From contig NZ_BAAAFQ010000010.1 of assembly GCF_039523615.1 (NCBI RefSeq), positions 62,001-126,000 on the forward strand: a stretch of DNA of 64,000 nucleotides, read 5' to 3'. The notes beneath the pieces are model-generated. The model worked only from the letters and a program-made list of their open reading frames with translations, made no database searches and was not told the origin of the DNA. How positions within the stretch are numbered: the stretch's first letter is position 1; each line of letters starts with the position of its first letter. The translations under genes and the position numbers were made by a program. This document shows, in pieces, positions 7,869 through 17,497 of the stretch. Origin of the DNA: Psychrosphaera haliotis. GTDB taxonomy: Bacteria > Pseudomonadota > Gammaproteobacteria > Enterobacterales > Alteromonadaceae.

Positions 7869-9920
7869 TTGGAAATTGCATATTTTGTAGGCCTTTCGTT
7901 ATGTTTGATTGGCTATTTATCAACCTCAGCATTACTGTTTGGTAGTAATGCAAAAGGGCCTCTTCGCGCGGTCTTTTTAATCACCTACGTCATGATGATT
8001 GTATGGTCTGTTGGTTATGCTCTCGGCGCTACCTTCTCTTCATCTCCATTCTTTATTTCTCCGTTTTTAGAGTCCTTACAAATTGGAATGTGGTCATTGT
8101 TATTGTTGTCTATTTTAGATAACCAGCCTATTTCTATGAGTAAAATGCTCAGAAGTAAGTATGTACTTACAATCATCTTTCTTATTGTAATTTTTAACTT
8201 TGCTATCTTCTCACCATTTTTTGATGAAGCGATGGAGTTACGTTTAGTTATCGGTGGCGGTTTATTAGGCAGCATTATTCAGCTTATTTTGATTGAGCAA
8301 ATATACCGAAGTGCCGGCGAGCAGAAATGGGCCTACAAACCATTAGTGCTAGGCCTTGCTATGGTTAATATATTTCACCTAATCATGATGTCTAACGCGT
8401 TGTTACTGAGTGCCGTTGATGTGAATTATCTGGCCTCCCGTCCTTACATTTATGCCATGTTAACGCCTCTTTTACTGCTTAGTATGAAGCGAGTGTCAAG
8501 CTGGAACTTACGCGTATTTATTTCCCGAGATGTGGTTCTTAACAGTTCATTATTGCTGTTTTCTGGCGGTTACTTGTTAATCATGGCCATGACAGGGTAT
8601 GTGATACAGCAAATTGGCGCGGCTTGGTCCGGTATTTTACAAATCGTTTTTGTTGCTGGAGCTTTAGTTGCGCTAGCGTATATTTTTATCTCTGAGTCTT
8701 TAAGAAAGTACTTTAGAACCTATATTCAAAAGCACTTTTATGCCAACCAGTTTGATTATCGTGAAGAATGGCTCAAGTTAACCAATACTTTAAGTGAAAC
8801 CGACGCCAGCCAGGACTTTTATCAAACTAGTTTAAAAGGGGTATGTGGTTCTCTGCACTATTCCACTGGTGCTTATATTATGTTGCAACATGAGCATTTA
8901 GAGCTAGTTACCTCAGATGTATTTGGTTTGTCTCATAAGAGCTTATTAGAACTACACTGCCTAATTCCAAATCTAGAACAAAGCCATTGGATTATAGATT
9001 TGCCAGAGTTTCACCGTACTGAATACGAGACACACTTTAATGATTGTAAAGTAGCGGGTTTGTTGTCTGATGGTATTGAAATTATTTTGCCTATTTTTAT
9101 CAGCAATAAATTACATGGATGCTTTTTATTATCGAGTAAAAATGCCGACCGCATTAAAGTTAACTGGGAAATTAAAGATTATCTCACCGCTGTATCGTCT
9201 CAAGTTGCTGGCTTTATAAAGTCTAATGAAGCAAAAGTAAGACTAGAAGAAAATGCGAAATTTGCAGCCTTCAATCGAATGTCAGCCTTTGTTGTTCATG
9301 ACTTAAAAAATGTCATTGCTCAAATAGGAATGATCGTTAGTAACAGTAAAAAATACCGAGATAATCAAGAGTTTATCGATGACACTTTTGAAACACTAGA
9401 GCATACAAAAGAACGAATGGATAAAATGCTCTCACAATTAAAAGAGAAGCAACAGCAACGAAGTTCGGCGGCCCTTATTGAGCTAAACAAGACGTTATCG
9501 GAACTGGTTGGTGATTTCCAAGACAAAGCTCCTAGCCCTATTTATGTTGCACACCCAAATGAGCTGTCACTGGACTTGGACAAAGACAGGTTTAGTTCCG
9601 TTATCGGCCACCTCATTGATAATGCGCAACAAGCGACAGACGAAAACGGATCTGTGTTGGTGAAGTTAACGCTAGACAGTGCGAAACAAAATTTAAAGAT
9701 CATAATTTCTGATACAGGCATTGGAATGAGCAAAGATTTCATTGATAATCTGCTCTTCAAGCCTTTTGAGACAACTAAAGGCAACGCAGGAATGGGCGTT
9801 GGTGTATATGAAGCCAAAACTTTTGCATCTGAAAACGGCGGCATTCTCACTGTGAATAGCGATTTGGGCATAGGCACTACATTTGTAATGTGTTTACCTC
9901 TTGCAAGTAAGGAAAACTAA
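7869..9920 (+). CDS. prsK: XrtA/PEP-CTERM system histidine kinase PrsK
   Basis: A 683-residue membrane-bound sensor kinase. The first roughly 280 residues form about eight hydrophobic helices, followed by a GAF-like domain, then a histidine kinase core with the H-box HDLKNVIAQIG (around residue 478), an N-box DNAQQA and the G-box DTGIGMS. This order is typical of the PEP-CTERM system kinase PrsK. It phosphorylates PrsR, whose gene begins at its stop codon. Translation starts at TTG with AGGAA just upstream. It is known from exosortase/exopolysaccharide loci as the regulator of PEP-CTERM genes; the signal sensed is unknown. Confidence 0.9.
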   Translation: MEIAYFVGLSLCLIGYLSTSALLFGSNAKGPLRAVFLITYVMMIVWSVGYALGATFSSSPFFISPFLESLQIGMWSLLLLSILDNQPISMSKMLRSKYVLTIIFLIVIFNFAIFSPFFDEAMELRLVIGGGLLGSIIQLILIEQIYRSAGEQKWAYKPLVLGLAMVNIFHLIMMSNALLLSAVDVNYLASRPYIYAMLTPLLLLSMKRVSSWNLRVFISRDVVLNSSLLLFSGGYLLIMAMTGYVIQQIGAAWSGILQIVFVAGALVALAYIFISESLRKYFRTYIQKHFYANQFDYREEWLKLTNTLSETDASQDFYQTSLKGVCGSLHYSTGAYIMLQHEHLELVTSDVFGLSHKSLLELHCLIPNLEQSHWIIDLPEFHRTEYETHFNDCKVAGLLSDGIEIILPIFISNKLHGCFLLSSKNADRIKVNWEIKDYLTAVSSQVAGFIKSNEAKVRLEENAKFAAFNRMSAFVVHDLKNVIAQIGMIVSNSKKYRDNQEFIDDTFETLEHTKERMDKMLSQLKEKQQQRSSAALIELNKTLSELVGDFQDKAPSPIYVAHPNELSLDLDKDRFSSVIGHLIDNAQQATDENGSVLVKLTLDSAKQNLKIIISDTGIGMSKDFIDNLLFKPFETTKGNAGMGVGVYEAKTFASENGGILTVNSDLGIGTTFVMCLPLASKEN

Positions 9921-11278
9921 TGGACAAGTTATTAATCGTTGAAGACGATTTAGGAATTCAAAAACAGCTAAAATGGGGTTTGTCTGGATACGAACTGATT
10001 TTTGCTGAAGATCGCCAAAAAGCTATTTCCCAACTTCGCCGCCACGAGCCTAAAGTCGTGACTCTAGATTTAGGTTTACCGCCTGATCCAACTAATGCTT
10101 CCGAAGGCCTTGCTGTTTTAGCGGATATCATGAGCCTTGCACCCAATACTAAAGTTATTGTAGTCACCGGCAACTCTGATAAAACAAATGCATTAAAAGC
10201 CATAGAGCTTGGCGCATATGACTTTTATCAAAAACCTATCGACATGGATACCTTGTCTATTATTGTTGGTCGTGCGTTTAATTTAGCTAAACTAGAAGAT
10301 GAACATCGTTCGTTGCAACAAGGCCACAATCCATTTGGTGGCATCATTGGTAACAGTCCAGACATTCAAAAGGCTTGTCGGCTTGCTGAGAAAATTGCCA
10401 AAGCAGACATAACTACGCTTTTGCTTGGCGAAAGTGGTACTGGTAAAGAAGTATTTGCTAAAGCCATTCATGAATCTAGCCCAAGAAATAAAGGCCCTTT
10501 TGTTGCGATCAACTGTGCTTCAATCCCAGATAACCTGCTTGAAAGTGAGCTTTTTGGTTATGAGAAAGGCGCATTTACAGGTGCCGCGAAAACCACTAAA
10601 GGTAAAGTTGAATTTGCCAACGGCGGTACTTTATTCTTAGATGAAATAGGTGATATGCCTTTAAACCTGCAGGCTAAAATGCTTCGTTTTTTACAAGAGC
10701 GAGTCATTGAGCGCGTAGGTGGGCGAAGTGAGATTTCCGTAAACGTAAGGGTGATTTGCGCTACACACAGAAACCTTCCGGAAATGTCTAAGCGTGAAGA
10801 ATTTCGTGAAGATTTATATTATCGCGTTGGTGAAGTGACTATTGAGATTCCGCCTCTGCGCGCTCGAAGCGGTGACGTGGTGGTATTAGCAAAACATTTC
10901 CTTCATATATTCAATCAAGAGTTCTCGCAAAATGTAAGAGGCTTCACCGAAGACGCGATACAAGCCATGTTGGCACATGATTGGTCGGGGAATATTCGTG
11001 AACTTCAGAATAAGCTAAAATCTGCAGTTATTATCTCTGATGCTAGTTTAATTTCAGCTGAAGACTTAGGCTTTTATAACGTTCAAACGAATAACGACGA
11101 AATCACTGAGCTAAACTTAAAAACAGTGAGAGAAAACGCTGAAAGTCAGGCTATTAGAATGGCGTTTGCGCAGTCTAAACATAATATGTCGAGAACAGCC
11201 GAGTTACTTGGTGTTACCCGACCTACTCTTTATTCGTTAATTGAAAAGTACAATTTGAAAGACATAAAGCCAGATTAA
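9920..11278 (+). CDS. prsR: XrtA/PEP-CTERM system sigma-54 response regulator PrsR
   Basis: A 452-residue NtrC-type regulator. It has a receiver domain with phospho-acceptor Asp50 (VTLDLGLPP), an AAA+ domain with Walker A GESGTGKE and the sigma-54 contact loop GAFTGA, and a C-terminal Fis-type helix-turn-helix (NMSRTAELLGVTRPTLYSL). It activates promoters read by RpoN. Two good -24/-12 promoters in this window lie before the operon that encodes it and before a PEP-CTERM gene, which fits its known role. The gene overlaps the prsK stop by one base and is convergent with the XRE regulator gene, overlapping it by 4 bases. Confidence 0.93.
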   Translation: MDKLLIVEDDLGIQKQLKWGLSGYELIFAEDRQKAISQLRRHEPKVVTLDLGLPPDPTNASEGLAVLADIMSLAPNTKVIVVTGNSDKTNALKAIELGAYDFYQKPIDMDTLSIIVGRAFNLAKLEDEHRSLQQGHNPFGGIIGNSPDIQKACRLAEKIAKADITTLLLGESGTGKEVFAKAIHESSPRNKGPFVAINCASIPDNLLESELFGYEKGAFTGAAKTTKGKVEFANGGTLFLDEIGDMPLNLQAKMLRFLQERVIERVGGRSEISVNVRVICATHRNLPEMSKREEFREDLYYRVGEVTIEIPPLRARSGDVVVLAKHFLHIFNQEFSQNVRGFTEDAIQAMLAHDWSGNIRELQNKLKSAVIISDASLISAEDLGFYNVQTNNDEITELNLKTVRENAESQAIRMAFAQSKHNMSRTAELLGVTRPTLYSLIEKYNLKDIKPD

Positions 11279-11496
11279 TTCTGGCCTTGCCAAGTAAAAA
11301 CATCATCTAAGCCAACGCCAAATTCACGCGCGATCCTAAATGCAGTTTCCAAAGACGGGGAATAACGGCGCTGTTCGATAGCTGCTACCGTTTGTCGAGT
11401 TACCCCGACTAATTCACCTAACTGCCCTTGCGTCATATTGTTATGGCGCTCACGAAGCTCTTTCACGTTGTTATCAATTGGGAGAAGTTTCGCCAT
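11275..11496 (-). CDS. Short XRE-family repressor
   Basis: A 73-residue helix-turn-helix protein of the small YgzD/Xre-like type. The HTH is MTQGQLGELVGVTRQTVAAIEQRRYSPS at about residues 21-48, with a C-terminal segment LDDVFTW typical of this subgroup. It begins one base after the stop of the membrane protein gene, with GAGG as ribosome binding site inside the end of that gene, so the two are one translational unit. Twin palindromes at the operon promoter are the likely operators, implying autorepression. Such regulator/membrane-protein pairs are common, but their signal is not known. Confidence 0.85.
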   Translation of the reverse strand: MAKLLPIDNNVKELRERHNNMTQGQLGELVGVTRQTVAAIEQRRYSPSLETAFRIAREFGVGLDDVFTWQGQN

Positions 11497-11497
11497 T

Positions 11498-11920
11498 TTA
11501 ATAACCTCGGCGGTAAAGCATAATTTGCATTAAGTACTCAATTAATTGACTTATTATTAAGCTTCCAAAAATAATATAAAACAACATGCTTCCTTGATTA
11601 AAGGCTAGATAGTGGATTAATCCTGTGACTGCACCAAACCCTAAAACGTAACCTGACCAATGCCCAGCTTTTGTCTCAATGATTTTGTCACGCTCATCTG
11701 AGCCCGCATTTGCATCTTTAGGAGACGACAATGCAATCAGGGTTTGCCCAACAATAGACAAGATCACCAGAATAATGGTGTACATAATTAACTTTGGAAC
11801 GGATGGCTCAATTAAATAGCCAATGGCTGCAGATAAGTAATACACACTACTAAAATACAACCCTGTTGGAATGAGTAGGACGACAAACATAACCCAAGCC
11901 GATTTTTCGTTAAATGACAT
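11498..11920 (-). CDS. Four-helix membrane protein paired with an XRE regulator
   Basis: A 140-residue inner-membrane protein with four hydrophobic segments: about residues 7-30, 40-62, 87-106 and 108-132. Between helices 2 and 3 is a charged cytoplasmic loop with SDERDKIIE, a pattern seen in small membrane proteins encoded beside short XRE repressors. No enzymatic motif is seen. It is the first gene of a two-gene operon driven by a near-perfect sigma-70 promoter. It may sense an envelope condition and modulate the repressor, but that is speculative. Confidence 0.75.
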   Translation of the reverse strand: MSFNEKSAWVMFVVLLIPTGLYFSSVYYLSAAIGYLIEPSVPKLIMYTIILVILSIVGQTLIALSSPKDANAGSDERDKIIETKAGHWSGYVLGFGAVTGLIHYLAFNQGSMLFYIIFGSLIISQLIEYLMQIMLYRRGY

Positions 11921-11962
11921 AATAACTTCCTTTTCAGCTAGTAAAAGCTCGTATTGAATTCG

Positions 11963-11982
11963 ATGTTAAATATTTTTAACAT
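11963..11982. promoter_or_regulatory. Operator 1 of the XRE operon
   Basis: The palindrome ATGTTAAATATTTTTAACAT (half sites GTTAAA and TTTAAC around TATT) lies just downstream of the predicted transcription start of the XRE/membrane-protein operon. It is nearly identical to the site at 12018-12037, differing at one base. Binding by the adjacent XRE protein is inferred. Confidence 0.7.
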
Positions 11983-11995
11983 CCGCCATCACAGG

Positions 11996-12024
11996 AATAT
12001 AGTGTCATTTTTTAACCATGTCAA
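11996..12024 (-). promoter_or_regulatory. Sigma-70 promoter of the XRE operon
   Basis: On the minus strand a perfect -35 box TTGACA (12019-12024) is followed after 17 bases by the -10 box TATATT (11996-12001). The -35 box lies inside operator 2, and operator 1 covers the region just past the start point, a classic layout for repression. Confidence 0.75.
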
Positions 12025-12037
12025 ATATTTTTAACAT
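12018..12037. promoter_or_regulatory. Operator 2 of the XRE operon
   Basis: The palindrome ATGTCAAATATTTTTAACAT matches operator 1 at 19 of 20 bases, starts 55 bases from it and contains the -35 box of the promoter. A protein bound here would exclude RNA polymerase. Confidence 0.7.
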
Positions 12038-12072
12038 AGCTAAAGTATCGAGGTTGGCTTTGGCCTTTTGCT

Positions 12073-13188
12073 TTAACTACTTGGCTTAGCTTTGTTGTTC
12101 TCGTTGCCGCCAGCACTTTTGCCTTCGTTCTGAATTTTTAACTCTTTCAAAATTTGGCTTTGTACCAGTAGCGAACGTCGATTCATCATTAGTAACGATT
12201 CCAATAATGTTTCGATTTTTTCACTATTAAAACCACCGTCCATTAGTGCTGAATTTAAATCAGCCAGTTCGGAGTCCGTAGGATTAAAATCTTTGACACC
12301 ACCAGCATTTGGGTTAGATGCTGTTGCAGGAACTTGATGATTTCTCATCATGTCGAGCCCATCGTCTACTTGATGGTTTAATTCGCTGGATACTTCTTTG
12401 ATTACATCATTAATCACTTCAACATCGATTGCGTGTTTTTCTTCCATATAGGTGAACAACAAAACGCGATCTAAAAAGGTATTAATTTTGCGTGGAATAC
12501 CGTCGGTAAACTTATGGACTACAGATACAGCTTCCTCAGAAAACAGAGGTTCGCCCTGCCAACCTGCTTTATTCATTCGAAAGTTAATGTAGTTAGAAAG
12601 TTCTTGTTCACTAAGTGGCGTTAAGCTTGCCGACGCAATGACACGTTGGCGAAATTGCTCCATGATAGGCGCACTTAAAATGCCTTCTAGTTCCGACTGC
12701 CCCAATAAAAAGCTTTGAATAATAGATTTACCGTCTACTTGAATGTTCGATAACATTCTTAGCTCTTCAATAGACTCTACCGGTAAGTTTTGCGCTTCAT
12801 CAATGATCAGTAGCATTCTGCGACCCAGCGCGTTTAAACGCCTCATGTAGTCGGTCAGCTCTGCTATGTGAGCGGCTTTTGTATTGCCTTCAGGATGAAG
12901 CTTAAATAGCTTAGTGATAGCAACGATTAAGTCATCTGGTGATAAATTTGGCGTCACTAACTGACGTGCAACAATATTTTGTTCTTCAAGTTGTGAAATA
13001 AGGTGATTAGCGATGGTTGTTTTACCAGTACCTACGTTACCAGTAATAACAATAAAACCTTCGCTTTGAGTTAATCCATATTGCAAATAAGACAGCGCTT
13101 TTTGATGCCCTGTACTCGCGAAAAAAATCTCTGGATCTGGGGTCAACTGAAACGGCTTTCTTGATAACCCAAAAAACTCCTCGTACAT
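12073..13188 (-). CDS. XrtA/PEP-CTERM system-associated ATPase (ExeA-like)
   Basis: A 371-residue AAA ATPase of the ExeA/GspA-like family in the form tied to exosortase loci. The start MYEEFFGLSRKPFQLTPDP is characteristic. Walker A is GNVGTGKTT (residues 50-58) and Walker B is LLIIDEAQ (about 125-132). A C-terminal extension of about 80 residues, rich in Asn, Asp and Leu, follows the ATPase core. In exosortase-linked exopolysaccharide clusters this protein is thought to help export or assembly, but the mechanism is not proven. Here it is separated from prsK/prsR by the XRE pair, and no exosortase or polysaccharide synthesis gene is seen beside it. Confidence 0.85.
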   Translation of the reverse strand: MYEEFFGLSRKPFQLTPDPEIFFASTGHQKALSYLQYGLTQSEGFIVITGNVGTGKTTIANHLISQLEEQNIVARQLVTPNLSPDDLIVAITKLFKLHPEGNTKAAHIAELTDYMRRLNALGRRMLLIIDEAQNLPVESIEELRMLSNIQVDGKSIIQSFLLGQSELEGILSAPIMEQFRQRVIASASLTPLSEQELSNYINFRMNKAGWQGEPLFSEEAVSVVHKFTDGIPRKINTFLDRVLLFTYMEEKHAIDVEVINDVIKEVSSELNHQVDDGLDMMRNHQVPATASNPNAGGVKDFNPTDSELADLNSALMDGGFNSEKIETLLESLLMMNRRSLLVQSQILKELKIQNEGKSAGGNENNKAKPSS

Positions 13189-13272
13189 TACTTTATTTCT
13201 CCATCGAAAGTAATTCTCTAAAATTAGAGTGCATGCTGCTTAAATTAACTAAAAGCTTACCATATAAGGCGG

Positions 13273-16200
13273 CTAGTTTTTACGCCTAGACAAAATTAGT
13301 GTAAACGCCGGAACCCATATTAATGAGGCCAACGTTGTGAAGGCTAAACCGGTAATGATCACTATTCCCATCGGTTGCCATAAGTCACCACCATAAAGAG
13401 TAAGCGGTAGTAATCCTACAATCGTAGTTAGCGACGTTAAAATCACCGGAGTGAATCGACTTGCCACCGACGACACCATGGCTTCTTTGGCTGAATTAAA
13501 GCGATATCGTCCTCGGTTAAAACCGTCAACAACAATAATTGCATCGTTTACCATAATACCTATTAAGCTAATTAAACCAATGAAGGCCATCATGGAAAAG
13601 CTGAGGTTTGTAGCAAACATACCAAACACAGCGCCAGCAAAAGCAATAGGTAACAAGCTAATAATTACCAACGGCTGGGCAAAGCTATTAAATTGAATGA
13701 ACAGCAATACAAAAATACTCACCACCACCACAATTAATATTTGTGATAAGCCGCCAAAGCTCTCTTTTCTGGCTTCTTCTTCACCACCAATTTTGTAACT
13801 TAAGCCATTTTTCCAGCTTAACTCATTCATGTAGCTTTCAATGTTTTGAGTAATTTTGGCAACGTTGCCAGGCTTAATAACGTCGGCTGAAACGCGCGCC
13901 ATTCTTATGCGTTGATAATGATAAAAAGCCGGTTTAAGTCTTGTAGCCTCTATTTTCGCAATAGACGAAAGCGGTATATCTAACCCCTGCCTGTTTTTAA
14001 TATACATTGACTCTAACGCGTCTACAGACTCTTGTTTGCTGCGAATGAGTACAGGGAAGGCTTGACCAAAGCGGTCGTTAATTTCAGCGGCAAATTCGCC
14101 GTCTATTAACAGGCTAACTTGTTGTTCCGCTGACTGCAGATCAACATCGCGTTGATGAGCTTTTATTTCATCAATTTTAATATCATATGCAAAACCCGAC
14201 TCAGCGGTGATATTGCGCACATCAAAAGTATGTTCAAGGCTGGCAATGTATTTTTGTATTTGCGCGGCCCGTTGGCCTATTTGGTCTAAGTCATCGCCTA
14301 AAATACGAATGGTTATTGGTCTGTCAGTGACTGGACCTTGCTGGAATTCAAAGACGTTTACCTTGCCTAAACTAGAGCCTGAATACTTTTCTCGTATTGT
14401 ATTGATCATGTTTTGAATTTTATTTTTTTCATAATCATCAGCAATAACTAACAGTTGAGCAAAGTTCGCACGGCCTCGGTCTGAGGTATGGTTATAGTAG
14501 ATTCGTGGACTTGTTGCGCCCACCGTTGTAACTACACTTTTTACGTGTTTAAGCTTTTGTAGCTCTTCGCTTAATTGCAAAGCAGCGGTCTCGGTATATT
14601 TTAACGACGACTGCATTGGTGTTTCTAAATTAACCACCAGCATGCTTTTTTCAGCTTTTGGAAATAAACTCACGCCCACTTTAGACATTAAGCTTATGCA
14701 GCCAGCCACACCAATAACAAAGACTAAAAGTACCAGTAAAGGTCTTTTTAATAAGCGATTCAGAAGCCTTGAGAACCAGCCATCGGCAAATTTATTTAAT
14801 TTATAAGACAAGGTCCAACTGGACTCTTTTGACACGCCAAAGACGCTCATTAATACTGGCAATACAATTAACGCCACCACTAACGATACCAATAGCGATA
14901 TCGAAACAGACACTGGCAGCGCACGCATAAAGTCGCCGGTATCACTTTGAAGCAATAACAAAGGTAAAAACGCAAACACCGTTGTTAACGTACCGGAAAC
15001 CAATGGTAAACCCACATCGGTAATCACCTGTTTAATCGCTTCCATTCGGTTGGACACTTTGTCTTGCACCTTAACAAACTGCTCAACCACTACTAGGGAG
15101 TTATCAACCAGCAAACCTAGTGCGACTATCAAGCCTGCAATGGTCATTTGCTGCATAACAAATCCCATTAAATTCATAATAGTGAGGGTGGCAAAAATAG
15201 TGATTGGTAATGCCAAAGATACCCAGAATGATTGTTTGAAACCCATGAAAAAAAATAAGCAAAGCAGTATTAGTAATAGGCCGCTGGCTAGGTCTCTTAA
15301 AAAGCCGTTAATGCGATAATGAACACTGTCTTCTTGAGCAAATATGGTTTGAATTTGTAAGTCGCCATGGGCTTTTTCAAACTCTTGTAAAACACCTTCA
15401 ACTTGAGAGCCTAGTTTGTATATGTTGGCGCCCATTCGTTGTTGTGCCGTCACAAATACCACAGGCTTGTCGGCTACAAAGGCAATGTTGTCTGGTTTAT
15501 TAAAGTCTATTTCAACGTCAGCGACATCGGCTAAGGTTATTTGCGCCGCGTCGTGCATCTTAATCACAGTTTGTTTTAGTTGCTCAACGTTCTTATATTC
15601 CCCCGACAGATTGATGGTAAAACGAACCTGCTTGTCATCTAAGTATCCTGCATGACTCGCTTCACCTCGGTTGGCTACTGCTTGCATCACTTCTTGGATA
15701 TTGACCTTATATTGAATGAGCTTGGCAGGGTCGACATTTACCGCGACCACTAATTGAGGCAGTCCCCATACCCCGGCTTCTTGCACATTGGGCAATGCTT
15801 GCAGTAGGTTTTTTAATTTGGTGGCACCACGTTTTATGGTTTGCCAGTCATTATCTGGATGTGAAACCGCTAATTGCAGTACATTTACCGTTGTTGGCGA
15901 TGCCTTAAAGTAAACAATGTTTTGCACTGAGCCTGGCAACTCACCACGTATACGAGTCACGCCACGAACAATCTCATCAAAACCATCTTGCGGGTTAGTG
16001 CCATGAATAAACTTAATGAGTATGTTTACCGAACCGTGCCTTGCGCGGGATTCAATAGTTTTAATATCTTCAACTAAATCAAGGGAGCGCTCTATTGGCT
16101 CAATAACTTGCGTTTCGATTAATGCCGGTGACATGCCCGGCGCTATAATTTCAACAATGCTAATAGGCAGCATGAATTGAGGATCTTCCGCTTTGGGCAT

Positions 16201-16299
16201 ATTCAACAGCGAATTGCCGCCCAACAAAAAGACCATGGCTAAAAACAATCCTAATAACCGAACGTTTTTAGACAAGTATTGATTTACCGAATGCAACAT
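13273..16299 (-). CDS. RND efflux transporter permease
   Basis: A 1008-residue inner-membrane pump of the AcrB/HAE superfamily. It has the expected twin arrangement: TM1 near the N-terminus, a large periplasmic loop (about residues 35-335), a TM bundle with LIVALGLLVDNSLVVVE (typical TM4 with proton-relay aspartate), a second loop, and a C-terminal bundle with GIMVNDAIIVVD. It exports compounds using the proton gradient together with the adaptor encoded just upstream, 7 bases away. No outer-membrane channel gene is adjacent, so a shared TolC-like protein is expected. The substrate cannot be predicted. Confidence 0.93.
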   Translation of the reverse strand: MLHSVNQYLSKNVRLLGLFLAMVFLLGGNSLLNMPKAEDPQFMLPISIVEIIAPGMSPALIETQVIEPIERSLDLVEDIKTIESRARHGSVNILIKFIHGTNPQDGFDEIVRGVTRIRGELPGSVQNIVYFKASPTTVNVLQLAVSHPDNDWQTIKRGATKLKNLLQALPNVQEAGVWGLPQLVVAVNVDPAKLIQYKVNIQEVMQAVANRGEASHAGYLDDKQVRFTINLSGEYKNVEQLKQTVIKMHDAAQITLADVADVEIDFNKPDNIAFVADKPVVFVTAQQRMGANIYKLGSQVEGVLQEFEKAHGDLQIQTIFAQEDSVHYRINGFLRDLASGLLLILLCLFFFMGFKQSFWVSLALPITIFATLTIMNLMGFVMQQMTIAGLIVALGLLVDNSLVVVEQFVKVQDKVSNRMEAIKQVITDVGLPLVSGTLTTVFAFLPLLLLQSDTGDFMRALPVSVSISLLVSLVVALIVLPVLMSVFGVSKESSWTLSYKLNKFADGWFSRLLNRLLKRPLLVLLVFVIGVAGCISLMSKVGVSLFPKAEKSMLVVNLETPMQSSLKYTETAALQLSEELQKLKHVKSVVTTVGATSPRIYYNHTSDRGRANFAQLLVIADDYEKNKIQNMINTIREKYSGSSLGKVNVFEFQQGPVTDRPITIRILGDDLDQIGQRAAQIQKYIASLEHTFDVRNITAESGFAYDIKIDEIKAHQRDVDLQSAEQQVSLLIDGEFAAEINDRFGQAFPVLIRSKQESVDALESMYIKNRQGLDIPLSSIAKIEATRLKPAFYHYQRIRMARVSADVIKPGNVAKITQNIESYMNELSWKNGLSYKIGGEEEARKESFGGLSQILIVVVVSIFVLLFIQFNSFAQPLVIISLLPIAFAGAVFGMFATNLSFSMMAFIGLISLIGIMVNDAIIVVDGFNRGRYRFNSAKEAMVSSVASRFTPVILTSLTTIVGLLPLTLYGGDLWQPMGIVIITGLAFTTLASLIWVPAFTLILSRRKN

Positions 16300-16306
16300 A
16301 TTGGCA

Positions 16307-17254
16307 TTAATCCATTTTTTCTATTTTTATAGCGGACTGAGAATCTGCCTTTATGTAAATAAGGTCAGGACTATGATCAATAACCTTCAATCTTTTTGGT
16401 TTTGCTTTTTCTGTGCCGCTGTTCAGCATTAATATAGCCGTTTGGTTGAAATCGAGTTGCACATACTCCGCCGGAACCGGATACACCATATTCATCGATT
16501 GCGTTAACGTCACATTATATAAAGAGCCTACGCGGGTATTTTCGGTGTCAGTGACCATTATTTTCACAACAAACAGTCCTGTACTGGCGTCTGGCATTTG
16601 CGGTACGGTTTTAACTTCGCCAAGTAACTTTCCTTCTGTTGTTCTATTCTCCAACATTATTTTCTGGCCCACAGCCAAGTGAGTGAGAAGCTGATCTTGT
16701 ACCGCTACTTCCACCACAAAATTCTCATTTATTGGTGCAATAGACAACACCGCTTGCCCAGCACTAACAAACTCTCCAGCATCAATGGGACGACTAATTA
16801 CTACGCCATCAAAAGGCGCAACAATAAGCGCGGCATCAAGAAACTCTCGTGTACGAATGATTTGTGCTCTAAGTTGTGATGACAGTGAACGCTGTCGGTC
16901 GACATCACTTTGAGAAACGGCGTTCACTTTCTTTAATTTTTTGAGTCGTTCAATTTCTTTATTTACGAACGCTTTTTCAGCAATCAACTGATTTAACTCT
17001 GAAGAAAGATCGTCAGTGTCGACCTTGGCAAGTACATCCCCTTTTTTGAAGGTTTGACCTTCTTCAAGAGTAAGTTCGGTGACATTTCCGGCTGATTTGA
17101 AGGACTGTTGATAGGTTTTGAAAAAGGCTAATTGCCCTACCCGAGTATTGGTTTTAACATAAGGCTCAGCCTTTATTTCTAAGACTTCCGAGGCAAATGC
17201 CCATGATGAAAAACAGACAACCATGGTAAGTAAAATGACCACTCGAGATATCAA
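16307..17254 (-). CDS. RND efflux periplasmic adaptor subunit
   Basis: A 315-residue membrane fusion protein. It has a signal peptide (residues 1-21, ending SWAFA), a lipoyl/barrel-sandwich half (VTELTLEEGQTFKKGDVLAKVD), a short alpha-hairpin with coiled-coil character (about residues 80-125), the second lipoyl half (APFDGVVISRPIDAGEFVSAGQ) and a beta-barrel domain. There is no lipobox. It is the first gene of a two-gene operon with the RND pump and links the pump to an outer-membrane channel. The coding run is complete, and the transcript starts in the 243-base gap shared with the divergent rimK operon. Confidence 0.9.
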   Translation of the reverse strand: MISRVVILLTMVVCFSSWAFASEVLEIKAEPYVKTNTRVGQLAFFKTYQQSFKSAGNVTELTLEEGQTFKKGDVLAKVDTDDLSSELNQLIAEKAFVNKEIERLKKLKKVNAVSQSDVDRQRSLSSQLRAQIIRTREFLDAALIVAPFDGVVISRPIDAGEFVSAGQAVLSIAPINENFVVEVAVQDQLLTHLAVGQKIMLENRTTEGKLLGEVKTVPQMPDASTGLFVVKIMVTDTENTRVGSLYNVTLTQSMNMVYPVPAEYVQLDFNQTAILMLNSGTEKAKPKRLKVIDHSPDLIYIKADSQSAIKIEKMD

Positions 17255-17497
17255 TGCAGACTCCTTGTTATTTTAGGTTATTCAGCCTCTGTTATTCCTT
17301 GAGAGTCACTGAATTTTAAAGCTATCTCTTAATATAGTATGTGAGCGACTTTTTTTTATCCATTAATGCGTTAATTATTTTTAAAAATAATGAAAAAAAA
17401 GTTCCGTTATTTGACGCTTTTGTTCTAGTCTTGAGTAACTAACGAGCACCTTTGCTCAACTAATTTTTCTTTATAAATTAATTTATTAAGGCTACTA

